From: Harmothoe impar
Taxonomy: Eukaryota > Annelida > Polychaeta > Phyllodocida > Polynoidae
Direction of reading: 5' to 3'
Assembly: GCA_947462335.1 (NCBI GenBank)
Contig: OX381705.1
Location: 41,928,675 to 41,992,674, forward strand
DNA: 64,000 nucleotides
The position numbers were made by a program, and so were the translations under genes. The notes under the pieces were generated by a model. That model searched no databases, was not told the DNA's origin, and worked only from the letters and a program-made list of their open reading frames with translations. The first letter of the stretch is position 1. Each line of letters opens with the position of its first letter. Of this stretch, positions 1 to 11,867 are shown piece by piece.

Positions 1-120
1 CAAAATCAATTGTCATTTGATAGCGGTATACTTGCCGGGACCCTCCAACACTTGGCCAGATTTTTTGTCTAGGATTGCAAGTAGGTCTGTAAATGTAATA
101 CCTAATCATTTATGTTGCAG

Positions 121-1121
121 TGGGGGAGTCTTGGGGCGAGAGTCTGGATAAGAAGGCAGCAGAGTTTAGAGCTCAGGCTTGGTCAGTTAATACGTGGAAG
201 ACCAAGTCGTCACAGTGGAAAAGATTTGTGAATTTTTGTTCCAGATTGGGCTCTCCCCCTATACCAACATCAGTTCAGATTATGTGTCGTTTCATTGTAT
301 TTCTAGCATTGACATTGCGTTATGTAACAATTGACAATTATGTAAGCGGAGTTATTAGGCTCAACAACTATTACGGTTATGATGTATCCTTTATCAGATC
401 AGACTTTGTTTTCAAGACTACTATGGCGGGGATCCGTAGAGTGTTGGGGGACCCAAAGCCGGAGAGACCCACATTGTCAGTGGGTAATTTGTTGGACATG
501 TTTCAGTGTATAGTTATGTCAAATCCAGACCATTTAACCATGTGGACTTGTATTGTGGTAGCTTTTCGTGCTTTATTGAGGAAAAGCAATCTGGTTCCCA
601 ACAGCGTATCTGAGGCAGCTTCTACCTCGGCTCATTTTCTCCGTAGAGGTTCTGTGGCTTTTCATGACTGGGGCATGATGATATATATTTCCAGCTCCAA
701 AACTATACAATATGGACAAAGAGTACATAAAGTACCGGTAACCTATAGTAAGGGTTCAGAACTGTGTGCAGCTACATTTTTGGAGAGACATTTTGATTTA
801 TTCCCGGATCTACCACCAGCCTCGCCAGCCTTTATGTTGCATCATGGAACGGGGGTGAGACCATTATTATACCCTGGACTATTGAAATTTCTAAAGATGC
901 TTTTAAAGGCCATCAAAATGGACTCTGAAAGGTCGGGGATGCATTCTATGCGCAGGGCGGGTGCGGCCTACATGCACGAGTTAGGACTTTCATTGGAGGA
1001 CATTCGTGAGGCAGGCGATTGGTCCAGTATGTGTGCTTTGATTTATTTGACAAAACCATTGGAGAATAGGATTCTGTTAGACAAGCGAATATCAACTAAT
1101 CTGTGTTCAATGTGTGTGTAA
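121..1121 (+). CDS. Tyrosine recombinase (integrase) exon of a DIRS/Ngaro-like retrotransposon, 5' part off-window
   Basis: This open frame of about 333 codons encodes a tyrosine recombinase that would integrate a circular DNA copy of a YR retrotransposon. Visible catalytic residues are an Arg in FRALLRKS, a Lys in SSKTIQYGQ, the HxxR box in HSMRRAG, a Trp in GDWSS and a nucleophilic Tyr in ALIYL, so the active site looks complete. The frame has a stop at 96-98 and no ATG near its beginning. The sequence ttatgttgcag just before position 121 is a good splice acceptor, so I start the exon there and treat 1-120 as intron; this is inference. The domain order matches the YR at 52725-53669, but the two proteins are clearly diverged. 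Split direct repeats follow directly at 1163-1506, which supports a retrotransposon origin over a Crypton or a domesticated gene. Confidence 0.8.
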
Positions 1122-1162
1122 TGTGTATTGTATTTGTATGTAAGATGTGTATTTGGGTGTTT

Positions 1163-1506
1163 GGCGGACATTTAGTGTGTATCTGCCCCAAGCGCATCTC
1201 CTCGTCATGTATCAATTCTCATTACCACAAAGGGTCAATGTGAGGGAACTGTTAGTTGCAAGTATTGACACCAGGGGGTATATCGTCGCCCCTCGGTCAC
1301 TTGTGGTCAATTGGGTTATTAGCTCACCTGACACCGTCAGGGTAGGACATGGCTCAAAGGCTCTAAGCTCGGTTGGATATCATTTTTTCTTTTTGTACTT
1401 TGTCTTTAATTATGTTAATTAATAAATAGGGCGGACATTTAGTGTGTATCTGCCCCAAGCGCATCTCCTCGTCATGTATCAATTCTCATTACCACAAAGG
1501 GTCAAT
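1163..1506 (+). repeat. Split direct repeats (B1-A2-B2) ending the left-edge YR retrotransposon
   Basis: A 77-bp block at 1163-1239 recurs, apparently unchanged, at 1430-1506. The 190 bp between them (1240-1429) occur once in the window. Ngaro and PAT type YR retrotransposons end in the order B1-A2-B2, with A1 at the far 5' end. The arrangement fits that pattern, with the two 77-mers as B1 and B2 and the spacer as A2. The matching A1 would lie left of the window, so this assignment is not proved here. Confidence 0.7.
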
Positions 1507-1959
1507 ATTGTGCTAGTATCATTAATAGCATAGTGGGATAGCATAACATATTGTAGAGTTTGAGCAAGAACAAGAAACTGTGTTTAAATGCACGTGTATT
1601 CTTTCACTCGTGAAAACCGGAAGTACCTTAGAAAAGGTGCAAGTATGTCCGACACAACAACAGTTCACAGATGGACAGATAGGCGGCGTACACGCGCTGC
1701 GTCGGCGACTGTTCCCGCGCTCAAACACCATACATATTCTGACATACGAAGGTCATCCCAGCTAACAAAAAACGTTTCTAGAACGTTTTAAAACGTTTGT
1801 TTTTGGTTTGGAAACAAACGTTTGTGTTAGAACATTTTAAAACGTTTGTATATGGTTTGGAAACGAACGTTTGTGTTAGAATGTTTTAAAACAATGGACG
1901 TTGCTGCTTAGATAACATAGTCCTCTGTTACTCTCTATGTGAAAATTAGACTATAATGC

Positions 1960-2035
1960 AATACCTTCTGGGATAGAACTCCCAATCCTCTGATTACAAA
2001 GCAGGCATCATAACCGCTATACTACAGATTCTGGT
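1960..2035 (-). repeat. tRNA-derived (SINE-like) sequence
   Basis: Read on the minus strand this has tRNA layout: an A-box-like TAGTATAGCGGTTATGATG, an anticodon-like loop around TTTGTAA, and a B-box-like GGGAGTTCTATCCC. The acceptor stem does not pair convincingly, so it is probably a tRNA-derived repeat and not a working tRNA gene. Confidence 0.45.
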
Positions 2036-2112
2036 GGAGATCTGAAGAACTGGTGTGCGATTATTCCCTACATCTCTTATTGACATATGCCACGAGAGGG
2101 CCTGTAAGACAC

Positions 2113-2224
2113 TAGGGACCTTTAGCAACCACGTAAAAGCTCATAAAACGCAGACGTAGCAGTGCTAAAGGTATAGGATACGTCTGCGTTAAATGAGCTA
2201 CGTCGGGTTTGCTAAAGGTCCCTA
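2113..2224 (+). mobile_element. 112-bp MITE, copy 1 (TIR GGGACCTTTAGCAA, TA flanks)
   Basis: A short inverted-repeat element begins TA-GGGACCTTTAGCAA and ends with the inverse followed by TA. The arms extend through CGCAGACGTA and its complement, so the whole unit can fold on itself. The TA flanks suggest Tc1/mariner-type mobilisation. An inverted copy of exactly the same length lies at 2393-2504. Confidence 0.8.
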
Positions 2225-2392
2225 CTATGACGACCACTCAGTGGCTCCCTCTGGAAATTAAAAGACTGAGGTGGGTTGGTCAGTACTGACTAACCTGACA
2301 ATAATAATTGATCTAGGTTGGTTGTATAGGGAGGCAAAAAATTACTAACTAGGTTAGGTACTAAAAGATTGGTCATATAGGGAGCCTAGGAA

Positions 2393-2504
2393 TAGGGACC
2401 TTTAGCAAACCCGACGTAGCTCATTAAACGCAGACGTAGTAGTGCTAAATGGATGGGCTACGTCTACGTTTATTGAGCTTTTACGTGGTTGCTAAAGGTC
2501 CCTA
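2393..2504 (-). mobile_element. 112-bp MITE, copy 2 (inverted)
   Basis: Same family as 2113-2224 in the opposite orientation, with the same 112-bp span including TA flanks. A shorter, more degraded relative lies at 35968-36040. Confidence 0.8.
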
Positions 2505-2587
2505 ATATCAGTTAGTGGGGGGCCGTTGCTTTAATGGGCTATGCTCTTATTGTCTTGATAAGAATCCCTTCAGGCTTATATGGTCCC

Positions 2588-2668
2588 TCAGCCATCAGCC
2601 TCGGTAGCTCATGATGGAGAGCCTGGGACTCCAAATCTATAGATCCTGGGTTCGGTTCTCAGCCTGGC
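2588..2668 (+). repeat. tRNA-derived (SINE-like) sequence
   Basis: GGTAGCTCATGATGGAGAGC resembles an A box and GGGTTCGGTTCTC a B box, spaced as in a tRNA. The cloverleaf is imperfect, so it is a tRNA-derived remnant. It sits in the right arm of the foldback at 1757-2797, opposite the minus-strand block at 1960-2035. Confidence 0.45.
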
Positions 2669-2797
2669 TTTTAGATTGTGTTCCAAAGTTGTCTGCAAAA
2701 GTTTGCATCCAAACCTTTTGTAAACCTTTTTCCAAACCGTTTCCAAACATTTGTAAAACTTTTTTTTTCAAACCTAACGGTTTTTGTTAGCTGGGAA

Positions 2798-4165
2798 TGC
2801 AGTGCTGACAACTCTATCTCACAGCATTATTGACCCAGGGTACCTGGGTCTCTGTGAGACGGTTTTCCAGCCAAAAATGCAGATTGGTCAGCTGAGTTTA
2901 AAAGGCTCTGCTGCCTTCCTTATCTCATATATCTGATTTAAACAAAGACATGGCGATAGATTGGAACAAAGTGTATCTCCCCCTTATATTTATTTTGTAA
3001 AGAAAATAATATTTGTAGCAGAAAAACGCTCTTGAAAAAAAGTAAAAAATACCCCTGAAATCAAGTCTATGTGAACTAATGCTGAAGATAGGCCAGTGAC
3101 CTTGAATCCTGACTTTAAAAGAGTCACGTTCACACAGACACCCATAGAGCTCAATGCTAAAGAGGAGGTGAGACGTTTTTATGAGACGATTTTGGTATCA
3201 TTTCAACCCTAAAGAAAGGTCAGTGGGGACCAGGTGATCTGTAAAGGCCAAATTATTATTATTATTATTTTTTTTAATTTTATTAACATTTTCGGCTTGT
3301 CGAGTAAAGGCCTAGCGGGGAAAAGTTCTAATGGGAATATAGGTCTATGCCTATCGACCCTATGGGAACACCCCAGATTATCCTACATAATCTATGCTCT
3401 CAAAAATTATTTAGTCTAAATAATTTTGTCTTAAAATAATTACAGCCTGCCATCGTGCAGGAAAGACCCCCCACCCCTAGCTCTGTCAAAAAATTGTACA
3501 CACAGAATTATTAAGGACCTTTCATTCGATGTGTAATACATGTATGAGGGGCTCACCTCACCTTGGAGGAGGAGTGTGCACAATGGCAAACTCCCATGTA
3601 GGGAGAGGGGGGAATCCCCCCCCCCCCCCCCCCCCCACCACGGTACATGTAAAGGATACTTAGGCCAAAAAAAAAAGAAGTTTGTTTCCGGTAACACGAC
3701 CCCAAAAGAAATTGAAAAAAGGGGGCCATGTTACCTGAAACAAAATCCCTCCACTTTTTTCTTTGGCCTAAGTCCAGAAATATAGCACTATGGTCCACCC
3801 TGTTTCTCCCCCCTGAAGAATGACCAGACCTAGAATAGTCTTAGCCAGGGTCTTAGCACCTGGGGCCATGGTCCATTCTTCAGGATGGGGTGTAGTGGTG
3901 TTTTTACCTATGTGGACCTTCTTTTCTTTTTGATCCTCTTTCCACATCTCCACCAAGCCCTGGGTCATTTGTGATGTATATCACACAATCCATCTTTGGT
4001 TTATCATTCTGACCATTTAGTAGTTGGGATAGTATACAAGCATGTACTATAGGGCCTTGGTGGATTAATGCAGCCATGGGGAGTCATAATCTCCAGGACT
4101 GCATTCATGCATCAAGATGATACCAGTGTTGTTATATAAACCATTCCCAAAGGTATTTAGACGAA
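2798..4165. other. Noncoding stretch, no gene seen
   Basis: AT-rich single-copy-looking DNA with no exon I can support. It contains an ATT microsatellite near 3254-3270 and a poly-C run near 3617-3637 that produces low-complexity open frames. Confidence 0.4.
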
Positions 4166-4640
4166 TTGTACCACTGCCTGAATGTGCCACTGTCAGAATG
4201 TACCTGGTCGGAATGTACCACTCAAATGGTCGGAATGTACCACTATAAACGGGGCAAGAAGGAACGAGAAGGATAAATCCTGATTGAACTTTAGAAAGAA
4301 AAATAAAAGGGAAAAATAGAAAAAGAAAGAAAGGGGGAGAAAAAATGGGGGGTTGGGGGGCAGGCCCCCATGACATATAACTTAACATGGCTATTCTGCA
4401 GAGACTATGGTATTTGGTGATGTCATCTACAAGCAAACTACTTAGTATTTGGAAGACTAAGCACTGTTTGCATTTTAAGACTTTGGCTGGTTTTTTAAAT
4501 GTCCATCTGCAGGCTAACTATTTGGGTGGTATATTACGACCAACAAAATGGTACATTCCGACCACTACAGTGGTACATTGTGACCACCCTGGTGGTACAT
4601 TCCGACTGTTATGTACATTGGGACAGTGGTACATTCCGTC
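4166..4640. repeat. Inverted arrays of the motif GGTCGGAATGTACCACT
   Basis: Near 4170-4245 the motif GGTCGGAATGTACCACT or close variants occurs about four times. Near 4540-4635 the inverse, GTGGTACATTCCGACCA, occurs about five times. The stretch between is unrelated. This looks like the two arms of a foldback element; its ends are uncertain. Confidence 0.5.
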
Positions 4641-4861
4641 TAAGATTCTTTCCAAACGTTACAAAAACGTTATAAAACGTTCTCAAACAAACATTTGTTT
4701 CCAAACCATTTCCAAACGTTTTAAAACGTTCTAACACAAACGTTTGTTTCTGTCAACGTTTTAACGTTTTAAAACGTTTTCTAAACGTTTTTTGCAAACG
4801 TTTGTAAACCTCCAGCAAACGTTTTCCAACCGTTAGGAAAACGTTTTTTTGTTAGCTGGGA
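4641..4861 (-). mobile_element. Extra terminus of the AACGTTT foldback family
   Basis: Dense AACGTT words (about fourteen in 220 bp) end in AAACGTTTTTTTGTTAGCTGG, shared in sense with the right end of the element at 1757-2797. No partner left end was found between 2798 and 4640, so this is an end fragment or a solo arm. Confidence 0.55.
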
Positions 4862-5197
4862 TGGGCTAAAAGTCCCGGGGCAAAAGGGTTTTGGGGGCGG
4901 GGCAAAAGGGACCCTGGAAATTTCTTAAATTGAATTGTTATCTTTTTTCATAATTTGCTTGCTCCCATCTCTTAGCTATGTTATTACTCAGTTTCATGAC
5001 CTTTGAATATCATGCATTTCAATCAAATTTCCCCCTAATTCAGGAAAAATTCCCCAAAACCCCCAAAATACCCCCCAAAAATAAAAATTGGCTTATAAGA
5101 AATAATTTCATATTCAAATAAGCATGTCTCATTTTTTAAGCCAAGCATGGTTATTTTTTCATGTTTTGATCATTTCTATGGGGCTTCATGAAAAATA

Positions 5198-7317
5198 GGG
5201 TTGATTCAGGTAAAGTGGGACATCAGGTAAAGTGGGACAATTAACATTAAGGCCATTTTTAGAGGTTATTTTCTTTCCTGAGTGTAAAATTTTATTTTTT
5301 TCTTGGAAATATATGTTTGACCCCTCTTAACTGTACCTATTTCACCAAAGTTAAGAGGTAATCATACCTTCTAAATTTCAAAATGATATGGGTGGAGAGC
5401 TTTTGCCGCTATAAATTCGGAATTACATAAGAAATACTTGCTTGACCTGTCTATGATTACACATATTTAGACCTACATCATATGTACACCTCACTATGAT
5501 TGATTTATGTTTTAAATATTGTCAGAAAAGGTAATTAAAGCAGTCAATAAATAATGGCCGATCATGTACGTCACATGACGTACATGATCGGTATTGAAAT
5601 GTCATGTAAAATACTCTTACTAGACTCATCTACACATTTAAACCATTTGAAATACCAAGACAGACATTATATGTACACCTTGGTAAGGTTTATAAATGTT
5701 TTATTATGGTCAGAAAGAGTAGGGCAGTCAATAATCACCGATCATGTACGTCACTGATCATGTACGTCACATAACGTACATGATCGGCATTGAAATGTCA
5801 TTTAAAATACTCTTACTAGAATCATTTACACATTTAAACCATTTTGAATACCAATACAGACATTATATGAACACCTTGGTAAGGTTTACTTATGTTATAT
5901 GATGATCAGAAAGACTGGGGCAGTCAATAATCACCGATCATGTACGTCACCGATCATGTACGTCACCGATCATGTACGTCACCGATCATGTACGTCCACC
6001 GATCATGTACGTCCACTGATCATGTACGTCACTTTTTTAGTTGCACTGATTTGGTGAGAGTGAGCCATATATTAGATACATATATTGTTTCTTTACATCG
6101 TGATATTTTTTTATTAGTCAGATATTGCAATGAAGTACATTGAGACCTTAAATGAAAGTGTCCCACTTTAGCTGAAGGTGTTAGGTTAAGTGGGACAGGC
6201 AGATTCAGGTTAAATGGGACACTATATTAATCCCCTTTCTCAGAGTATCATTACCTGATTTGCCCATATTTTGATTTATAATGAGAAGAAGTTATATAGA
6301 AAATCTCATAACAATACCTAGTTGTGTAAATAATACCAAAATATTAAGTACAACAGCCAAAATAGGGCTTTGTTAGTGATCCAGATTGTCGTTGATCTAG
6401 TGACTTAACTCATGATCATTATTTAGGTTGAGCAAACTATTGACTTCCATCAGTGATCCATTGACTTCCATCATAATTTCAGCTAATAATCGTAATATTT
6501 CTTAACTTTAATGATTTTTAATCATACATTATGATGTTGAATGGTAAAATCTGTAGCTAATTCATTTAGAATTGGTACTTGATATACATTGAGTCTAAAA
6601 CCGTAGAAATCATTCACCAATACTACCTTCTTACAATTCATAGAAATTATTGCCATAAATAGTTATTTATAGTAATTAATATGCCCCTGAAATGCTCCTG
6701 CATTACTACCTCATTAACAAAACATTTCATTTCAGATGCTTACAATCAAGAGTATGAGCTATATAATTGTGTATAAAATTATTTAGCACTTTGTAAAAAT
6801 AATTTTAGGATATACATTCAGTTAGGTACAAATATGTTGTCACGTGACATAATGCAGTGTAGCTAGCCCATAGTTAGGCCCACATGCGCAGTATTTTGGC
6901 AGTTTTGCATTTATACTCTGTGTACTTGATTCATTCCTGTATAGGACCCTACATAAATTTCCTTAATGTTTTTGATGTAGTGCATCAAAATATATATCTC
7001 ACCTTCCAAAATTGACATTTACCATTTTTGTCATATGGATTATAAAGTATGGGGGTCAATTCTTATCAATTGTCCCATTTTACACGAAGCAAGTGTCCCA
7101 CTTTACCAAAAATACAAGTAAAATGGCATCTCTAAGAAATGGGCTATTTAGGCAACATTGGTTAAGGTATTTCATATCTTTTTTATATTTTTGTTTAAAG
7201 GAATAAATATTGAACCTATTTGATGTGTTTGACATTTTCTACTATTCGTACCAAATGTGTGAATGGTACACAAAGTCAGAGTATGGCTTAAGTGTCCCAC
7301 TTTTACTGAATCAACCC
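5198..7317. mobile_element. TA-flanked MITE with AAGTGGGACA motif arrays
   Basis: The left end reads TA-GGGTTGATTCAGGTAAAG and the right end is its inverse with TA after it. AAGTGGGACA or its complement recurs near both ends and inside (about 5213, 5230, 6158, 6190, 6215, 7070, 7090, 7292). No transposase frame is present, so it is non-autonomous. The TA duplication points to the Tc1/mariner superfamily. Confidence 0.7.
5549..6033. repeat. Tandem ~196-bp repeats with GATCATGTACGTCAC satellites
   Basis: A unit starting ATTGAAATGTCAT recurs with a period near 196 bp (about 5593 and 5789). The units are separated by palindromes of GATCATGTACGTCA; 5551-5583 is an almost perfect inverted repeat. 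Near 5935-6032 the 15-mer is tandemly repeated six times. It lies inside the MITE at 5198-7317. Confidence 0.7.
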
Positions 7318-7675
7318 TATGTGAAAAAATGATCTTGCCAAAATAAATAACTGAAGGGTAATATTTTTTTCCAATGACTTTGGAAATATGTTACACCATA
7401 AAACCATAAAACATTAATATATACCTCTTTTTTAATTCTCAGAAGCTTATAAACTGATTTTTGCAAAATAAGATCAAGATCTCTAGTTTCAGTTTTTTCT
7501 TTATGGAATCCGGAATACCATAGGTAGCATCGAAATTTTTTTTCAAACATGTTATTTCTATCAATTATATGAGCCCATTTGACAAAAAATGGAATTTATA
7601 GCTGAGGACTGAGTTAGGGGTCGGGTCCGTTTTGCCGAGGGGGTCCGTTTTGCCCCGGTCCCCCTACTATTTGAT

Positions 7676-8290
7676 TTGAGTGAGCATGATATTATAGCTG
7701 GTACAAATGACATTCCAGAAAAGAATAGAGAAAAGACCAAATTTAACGGTAGATCAATGAAAAATTTTGATGGAGAGAAATTGATAACTCAATTCCTATC
7801 TGTTGAGTGGCAAGTTTTCTATGAACTTAATGATCCTCAAGAGTTGTGGAATTTTTATATATCTTCGTTGTTGGAAATTTTAGATGTTATGTGCCCATTT
7901 AAAAATTTCACAATTAAAAAACCAAAAGAGGAGTAGGTTGACCCACCTCTTTTGGAGCAAATTGCTGAAAAGGATAGGTTACTAGCAAGGTCATACAAAA
8001 CTAAGAAAATGATAGATAAAGTTACTGCTTCTGATGCTAGGAAAAAAATAAGTGAGGATGTGCATTCTACGAGAGAAGTATTTATTAACCACTTGACTGA
8101 GGAATGCAGAAACGATTCATCCAGGTTTTGGAGGGAAATTTCTAAATTACTCCCATCTAAAAAGTCACAGAATACAGAGATAAATCTCATTGATGAAGAT
8201 GGGAATGATGTCCCTGTAGAGAGTACACCAGATTATGTTAATACTTATATATAGTTGATTGGGAAATATCTTTTTTCAACTGCGAATTGT
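7676..8290 (+). pseudogene. Non-LTR retrotransposon (LINE) ORF2 fragment, endonuclease-RT linker
   Basis: One reading frame, broken by stops at 7934-7936 and 8252-8254, matches the region between the APE endonuclease and reverse transcriptase of Jockey/CR1-type LINEs. It opens with SEHDII (the usual SDH.I motif), continues with W.....DPQELWNFYISS and CPFKNFTIKKPKEE, then RLLARSYKT and SSRFWREI, and ends near YVNTYI-stop-LIGKY. Neither the endonuclease nor the RT catalytic core is present. The family assignment comes from motif order and is inference. Confidence 0.65.
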
Positions 8291-8740
8291 CATCAAAATA
8301 AGTGTAATATCACTCTGAAATTGGCCCATTGGCTATTGAAAATGAAAGATTCTAAATGGCTGAAACTTTTATTTTTGGAAAATTCATATAAAATTTACTA
8401 CTGAACGGATCTTAACATAATTACCATCATTCTTCAGCATTCTTTATCAGCTTCCTAATCAGTATGACAATTTTGTTCAAGGAAGGCTTCCCTCAAACTA
8501 TCAGTGGTACCTACATCTACGGGACTAACCCTAGCAACCCTTGAGTAGTCATAAGCATGTAGCATTTAGGCATTTGAGACTGATTTAGCACATCATGATA
8601 GATAGTACAGACTTCCATCTCTGCTCCACATTTTCAGACATTAGTGACAGACCATGGATCCATTTGGTGGATATGTCACCCCGCCACTACAGATGCTCCC
8701 CCAGGAGAATGGCATCGTCTGGGTCCTATAACCCTCCCAA

Positions 8741-8846
8741 CCAGTGGGCACAGAACATTGAATCAACATTGAAAACTGGTTGACAATGTTGATTCAATAT
8801 TGATGCAACATTGATTCAACATTAAACTGAGTTTTGTGCCCACTGG
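8741..8846. mobile_element. Small MITE with TIR CCAGTGGGCACA
   Basis: The inverted ends CCAGTGGGCACAGAAC and GTTTTGTGCCCACTGG bracket repeats of ATTGATTCAACATT. CCAGTGGGCAC-type ends with such interiors are a common animal MITE pattern. No open frame is present. Confidence 0.65.
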
Positions 8847-8858
8847 GCACCACCCCCA

Positions 8859-10197
8859 GTGTTAGGCATGGGCCAGGCACCCTGGACGTTTGGCTCGCCG
8901 TGGCCCCTGCCACCATGGGGACAGGCACCGGCAGCCCAGAGTGTGGTGAGCCGACTGCCACAAGTCCCAGCGCATCAAGAGCACCTTCCAGCAGCTGGAA
9001 TGGTGCTGTCGGTGAAGGAAAAAGAGGACCCACCTAAGGAAGCACCTTTGGGAATTCAAGTCACCGTCAAGGGAGGAGTCAACCAGTGCCAGACGGAGGG
9101 AGGAGAGAGAAGATCAGTCAAGCTGGCCACCGGCGGGAGGAAGAGGGAGGTCAGGACTGTGACCATCGGAGGCGACATAGCTACAAAGGAAAACCAGCCC
9201 AAGGGGCCTGGTAATAAGGGGGGGGGCAGCAGCAAAACACCGGAGGACCACCAGCTTGTGTCCTGTGTCAAAAGCATGCAACCGGTCGAATCACATCCAC
9301 CGGCATGTGATTCAGTCACACATGCCCTTCTACATCCAACCCGAAACAGCCCGAACAGTGAAGAGCAGTGTACCAGACACAGCTCCCTCAAAGACCATAT
9401 GAGCAGGTGTCGTAAGGCGAGATCATTCGATGATGAAATGCTTGGCCTCTGGACCAAGCTGTGTGCGGGGATGCTCAAGGATCTGGTACAGGTCCATGGG
9501 GTTAGGCAGGGTAACCTGCCAGACCTCTGGACCAGGAGGCACTGGGAGAGATCTCAGTGTCCCCCAGTCAGGAGGCTCTGATGGCGCACAATGATCAGGC
9601 GCTGGGGCTCACAGCTCCGGCGTAAAGGATCATGAACCCCCCATCAAGCGAGGGCTGCGCCAACTGTCGAAGAAGTCACCGCGGTCAACCGCCTATGACA
9701 AGGGTTGACAGCGTAGACTATCAACACTCACAGTAGTAGATGTGCAGTGTTTCCCCGCGGATTGGGGTCGCAGGGCCAATCTATCAGGCGCAGGGGTACT
9801 CAGGGCTGTGGGGATCCACCCAACAGAGGTCCCGGCTAGCCTTGAGAAACTACGGGCGCTGATAGACAAGACGTACCAAGCAGTCACTGAGGATGTCGTA
9901 GCTGTCGGGGAGGTGGGCATTGACCTGCACCACCCCACCACTGAGAACCAGGTCCTCGCCCCGGAAGTGGCGATGAACCGTCTCGCCTCCCTGGCTGCAA
10001 AAAGAGATCTGCCGATTGTCATCCATGCCCCGGATAAGGGTAACGGACGCGCAGGCAGAATGTGCATGCTGGCCTTGGGGCAGGTGCTCCCCAGAGGACA
10101 CAAGGTCCAACTCCACAGCTTTGACGGAGGCATAGCAGAACAGAAGGACTGGGAACGTAAGTTCCCAGGGGTCTCCTTCAGCATATCTGCCTTGTAG
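8859..10197 (+). pseudogene. TatD/TATDN2-like hydrolase, 5' portion with frame breaks
   Basis: A GC-rich block in an AT-rich setting. Frame at 8859-9225: Pro/Gln-rich N-terminal region. After a run of nine G at 9218-9226 the meaningful frame shifts by one and shows a C2H2-like segment (CPVSKACNRSN, then HIHRH and QSH) before a stop near 9398. Frame at 9742-10197: TatD fold with AVGIHP, VAVGEVGID (metal Glu), LPIVIHAPD (metal His) and LHSFDGG (metal His). The expected first metal motif HxH should lie near 9700, but only VDS followed by stops is visible. TatD proteins are metal-dependent nucleases/phosphodiesterases. The C-terminal part appears at 16042-16250. Frame breaks and the missing HxH suggest a pseudogene; sequencing error at the G-run could explain only one of them. 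Confidence 0.6.
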
Positions 10198-11860
10198 TAC
10201 AGGACTTTTAGGTGCTCGCTCCATGGGGCCTTGCCTTTGCCCCTTGCATTCTTCTCTCTATCACGTTTGATCATATGTAATATGTAGGAAATGGCTTGAT
10301 CGCCACCATCCCCATCGAAATCCGTCAGTTTAGTGTCATCTTCCTCTTCGGACGAGTCGAACTCAGGGTCATTCTTGTTGGGTGGTGGCTGAAAAATAAT
10401 ATTATTTCCGAGTTAAACATGTCATTCACATACCAAGAAATTAAAATAATTATTACATTGCATTTAACTTGATACGTTGTTCATTACTGCAAAATATGTG
10501 ATGTGATCTGGTTCAGATGAAGGTTTTGCTGATGGATATTATATTTAAGTTGGGAGTGTAATAATTCAGGAACATACATGGAAGATAGGGAAAGGAGGCT
10601 GCCCCGTAAGTTTTCAGTTAGTCCCCAGCAGGAGGCTGAGTGAGTTCAAATTCCCTAAAAGGCCATGGAAAGAGCACCCACTGGATTTCGCTACAGGCTG
10701 AGATTTAGTACTGGGGGTTTCACTCTCGGTTCCCTCCTCTCCAGATGTACTTTCATCGTCCGGAATGCATGGAAAATGCTATATGTTATGTATCATGTAG
10801 CAGGGGAAGGGGGAGAATGGGATGTGATTTACCCACATTTATTGTATTGCCACAGCTCATTGGGGTGAATAGAATGAGTACCGGTACAATTTGAGTTGCA
10901 TTTACCCAATGCGGGAAACCGGACCGGCTACTTTGCGGGCGATGTTCGTGTATTAAAATTGAAATAATACCCCTAAAAAAGTATATGGTTGCAATCTACG
11001 TTATCACAGCTATGTAATGCGACAGTAATGATATGTTAGACTTACCCTTTTGTTGACTCTACCCATGTTCTTGTGGTCGGGTTGTTCGTGTTGATCGCTT
11101 TCCGCACTCTCTGTTTACTATTCGGATATTGCAAATGGCGGCGCCCACAAGTCATGTGTTAATGACGTCACATACGGAATCCCCGGGTATTCACCCGGAT
11201 GTAGCCTGGTCCGTGGCCCGAAATTCAAAAGTGGCGGGTAATAAGTACTACATACGGAGCACAACATGTGGAGGGCCGCATGTTCACTTCCACATACTGC
11301 AGAGCAGGGTTGTATGTTGATTTTTAGTATAAAAAGATACGGAGGGTATCCGGAGGGTGGACAGAAATGGAAAATTAGGTTTGGATATATTTTGTCCGCA
11401 TCTTGACCGCATCTTTCGGCCGGATGTTGGGTTTTATATCAAGATACAGTGAAACGCCTTCCTGGCATGAAGTGTCTGACTTTAGGTGTAATCTTTTGAA
11501 ATCAAGACTTCAGATGTAGATTTATTCATACTTATATGAGAGAATTTATTGTCTCCTCAGGAATATAACCTATATAGATAATGTGTCCAATGGGGTAACC
11601 TATGTTAAAAATAACATCTTACAAAGGTGTTTATTTCAACAGGCAAAAGTGATTACCTCTTCATTGTCAAGGAGCATCTGAAAGGGGTGCATTTACCCTA
11701 TGATTGAATGAAAGAGCACATGTACTGCCTGAATTGAGTGCCTAGTTGGTACAAGCAATGAAAAATCGAACGTGTGACTGCATCACAAATGACTCAGGTT
11801 CGGGGGGAAATGTAGTATCATCATATAGGAGTATACATATAATAATATTGTTCATCCCCA
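10198..11860. other. Putative intron or intergenic DNA, nothing recognised
   Basis: If the two TatD parts form one gene, this is the start of a 5.8-kb intron running to 16041. The first exon could end near CTGCCTT-gtagta at about 10192, a weak donor. I see no other exon here. A sequence with ATGACGTCACAT near 11162 resembles a CRE but has no gene attached. Confidence 0.3.
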
Positions 11861-11867
11861 AATCCCA

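Larger units (their letters stand above)
1757..2797. mobile_element. Foldback element with AACGTTT-rich terminal inverted repeats
   Basis: The left end reads CAGCTAACAAAAAACGTT and the right end is its inverse (AACGGTTTTTGTTAGCTGG, 2779-2797). Both arms are filled with AACGTTT words. The inside is roughly symmetric: a tRNA-like block on the minus strand (1960-2035), a 112-bp MITE (2113-2224), GGCTCCCT, then AGGGAGCC, an inverted copy of the same MITE (2393-2504) and a tRNA-like block on the plus strand. No open frame is present, so it is non-autonomous. I could not find a clear target-site duplication. The same terminus recurs at 4641-4861. Confidence 0.6.
4873..7660. mobile_element. Outer inverted-repeat element with GGGGCAAAA motifs, carrying a nested MITE
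   Basis: Two copies of CCGGGGCAAAAGGG-like sequence lie near 4873-4911. Two inverted copies (CCGTTTTGCCCCGG and a variant) lie near 7625-7657. The interior is interrupted by the TA-flanked element at 5198-7317. The exact ends are uncertain because the arms beyond the motifs are short. Confidence 0.45.

Noticed and set aside
120..1121. Host-domesticated recombinase or Crypton
   Set aside because: The split direct repeats directly downstream fit a YR retrotransposon end better. Not fully excluded.
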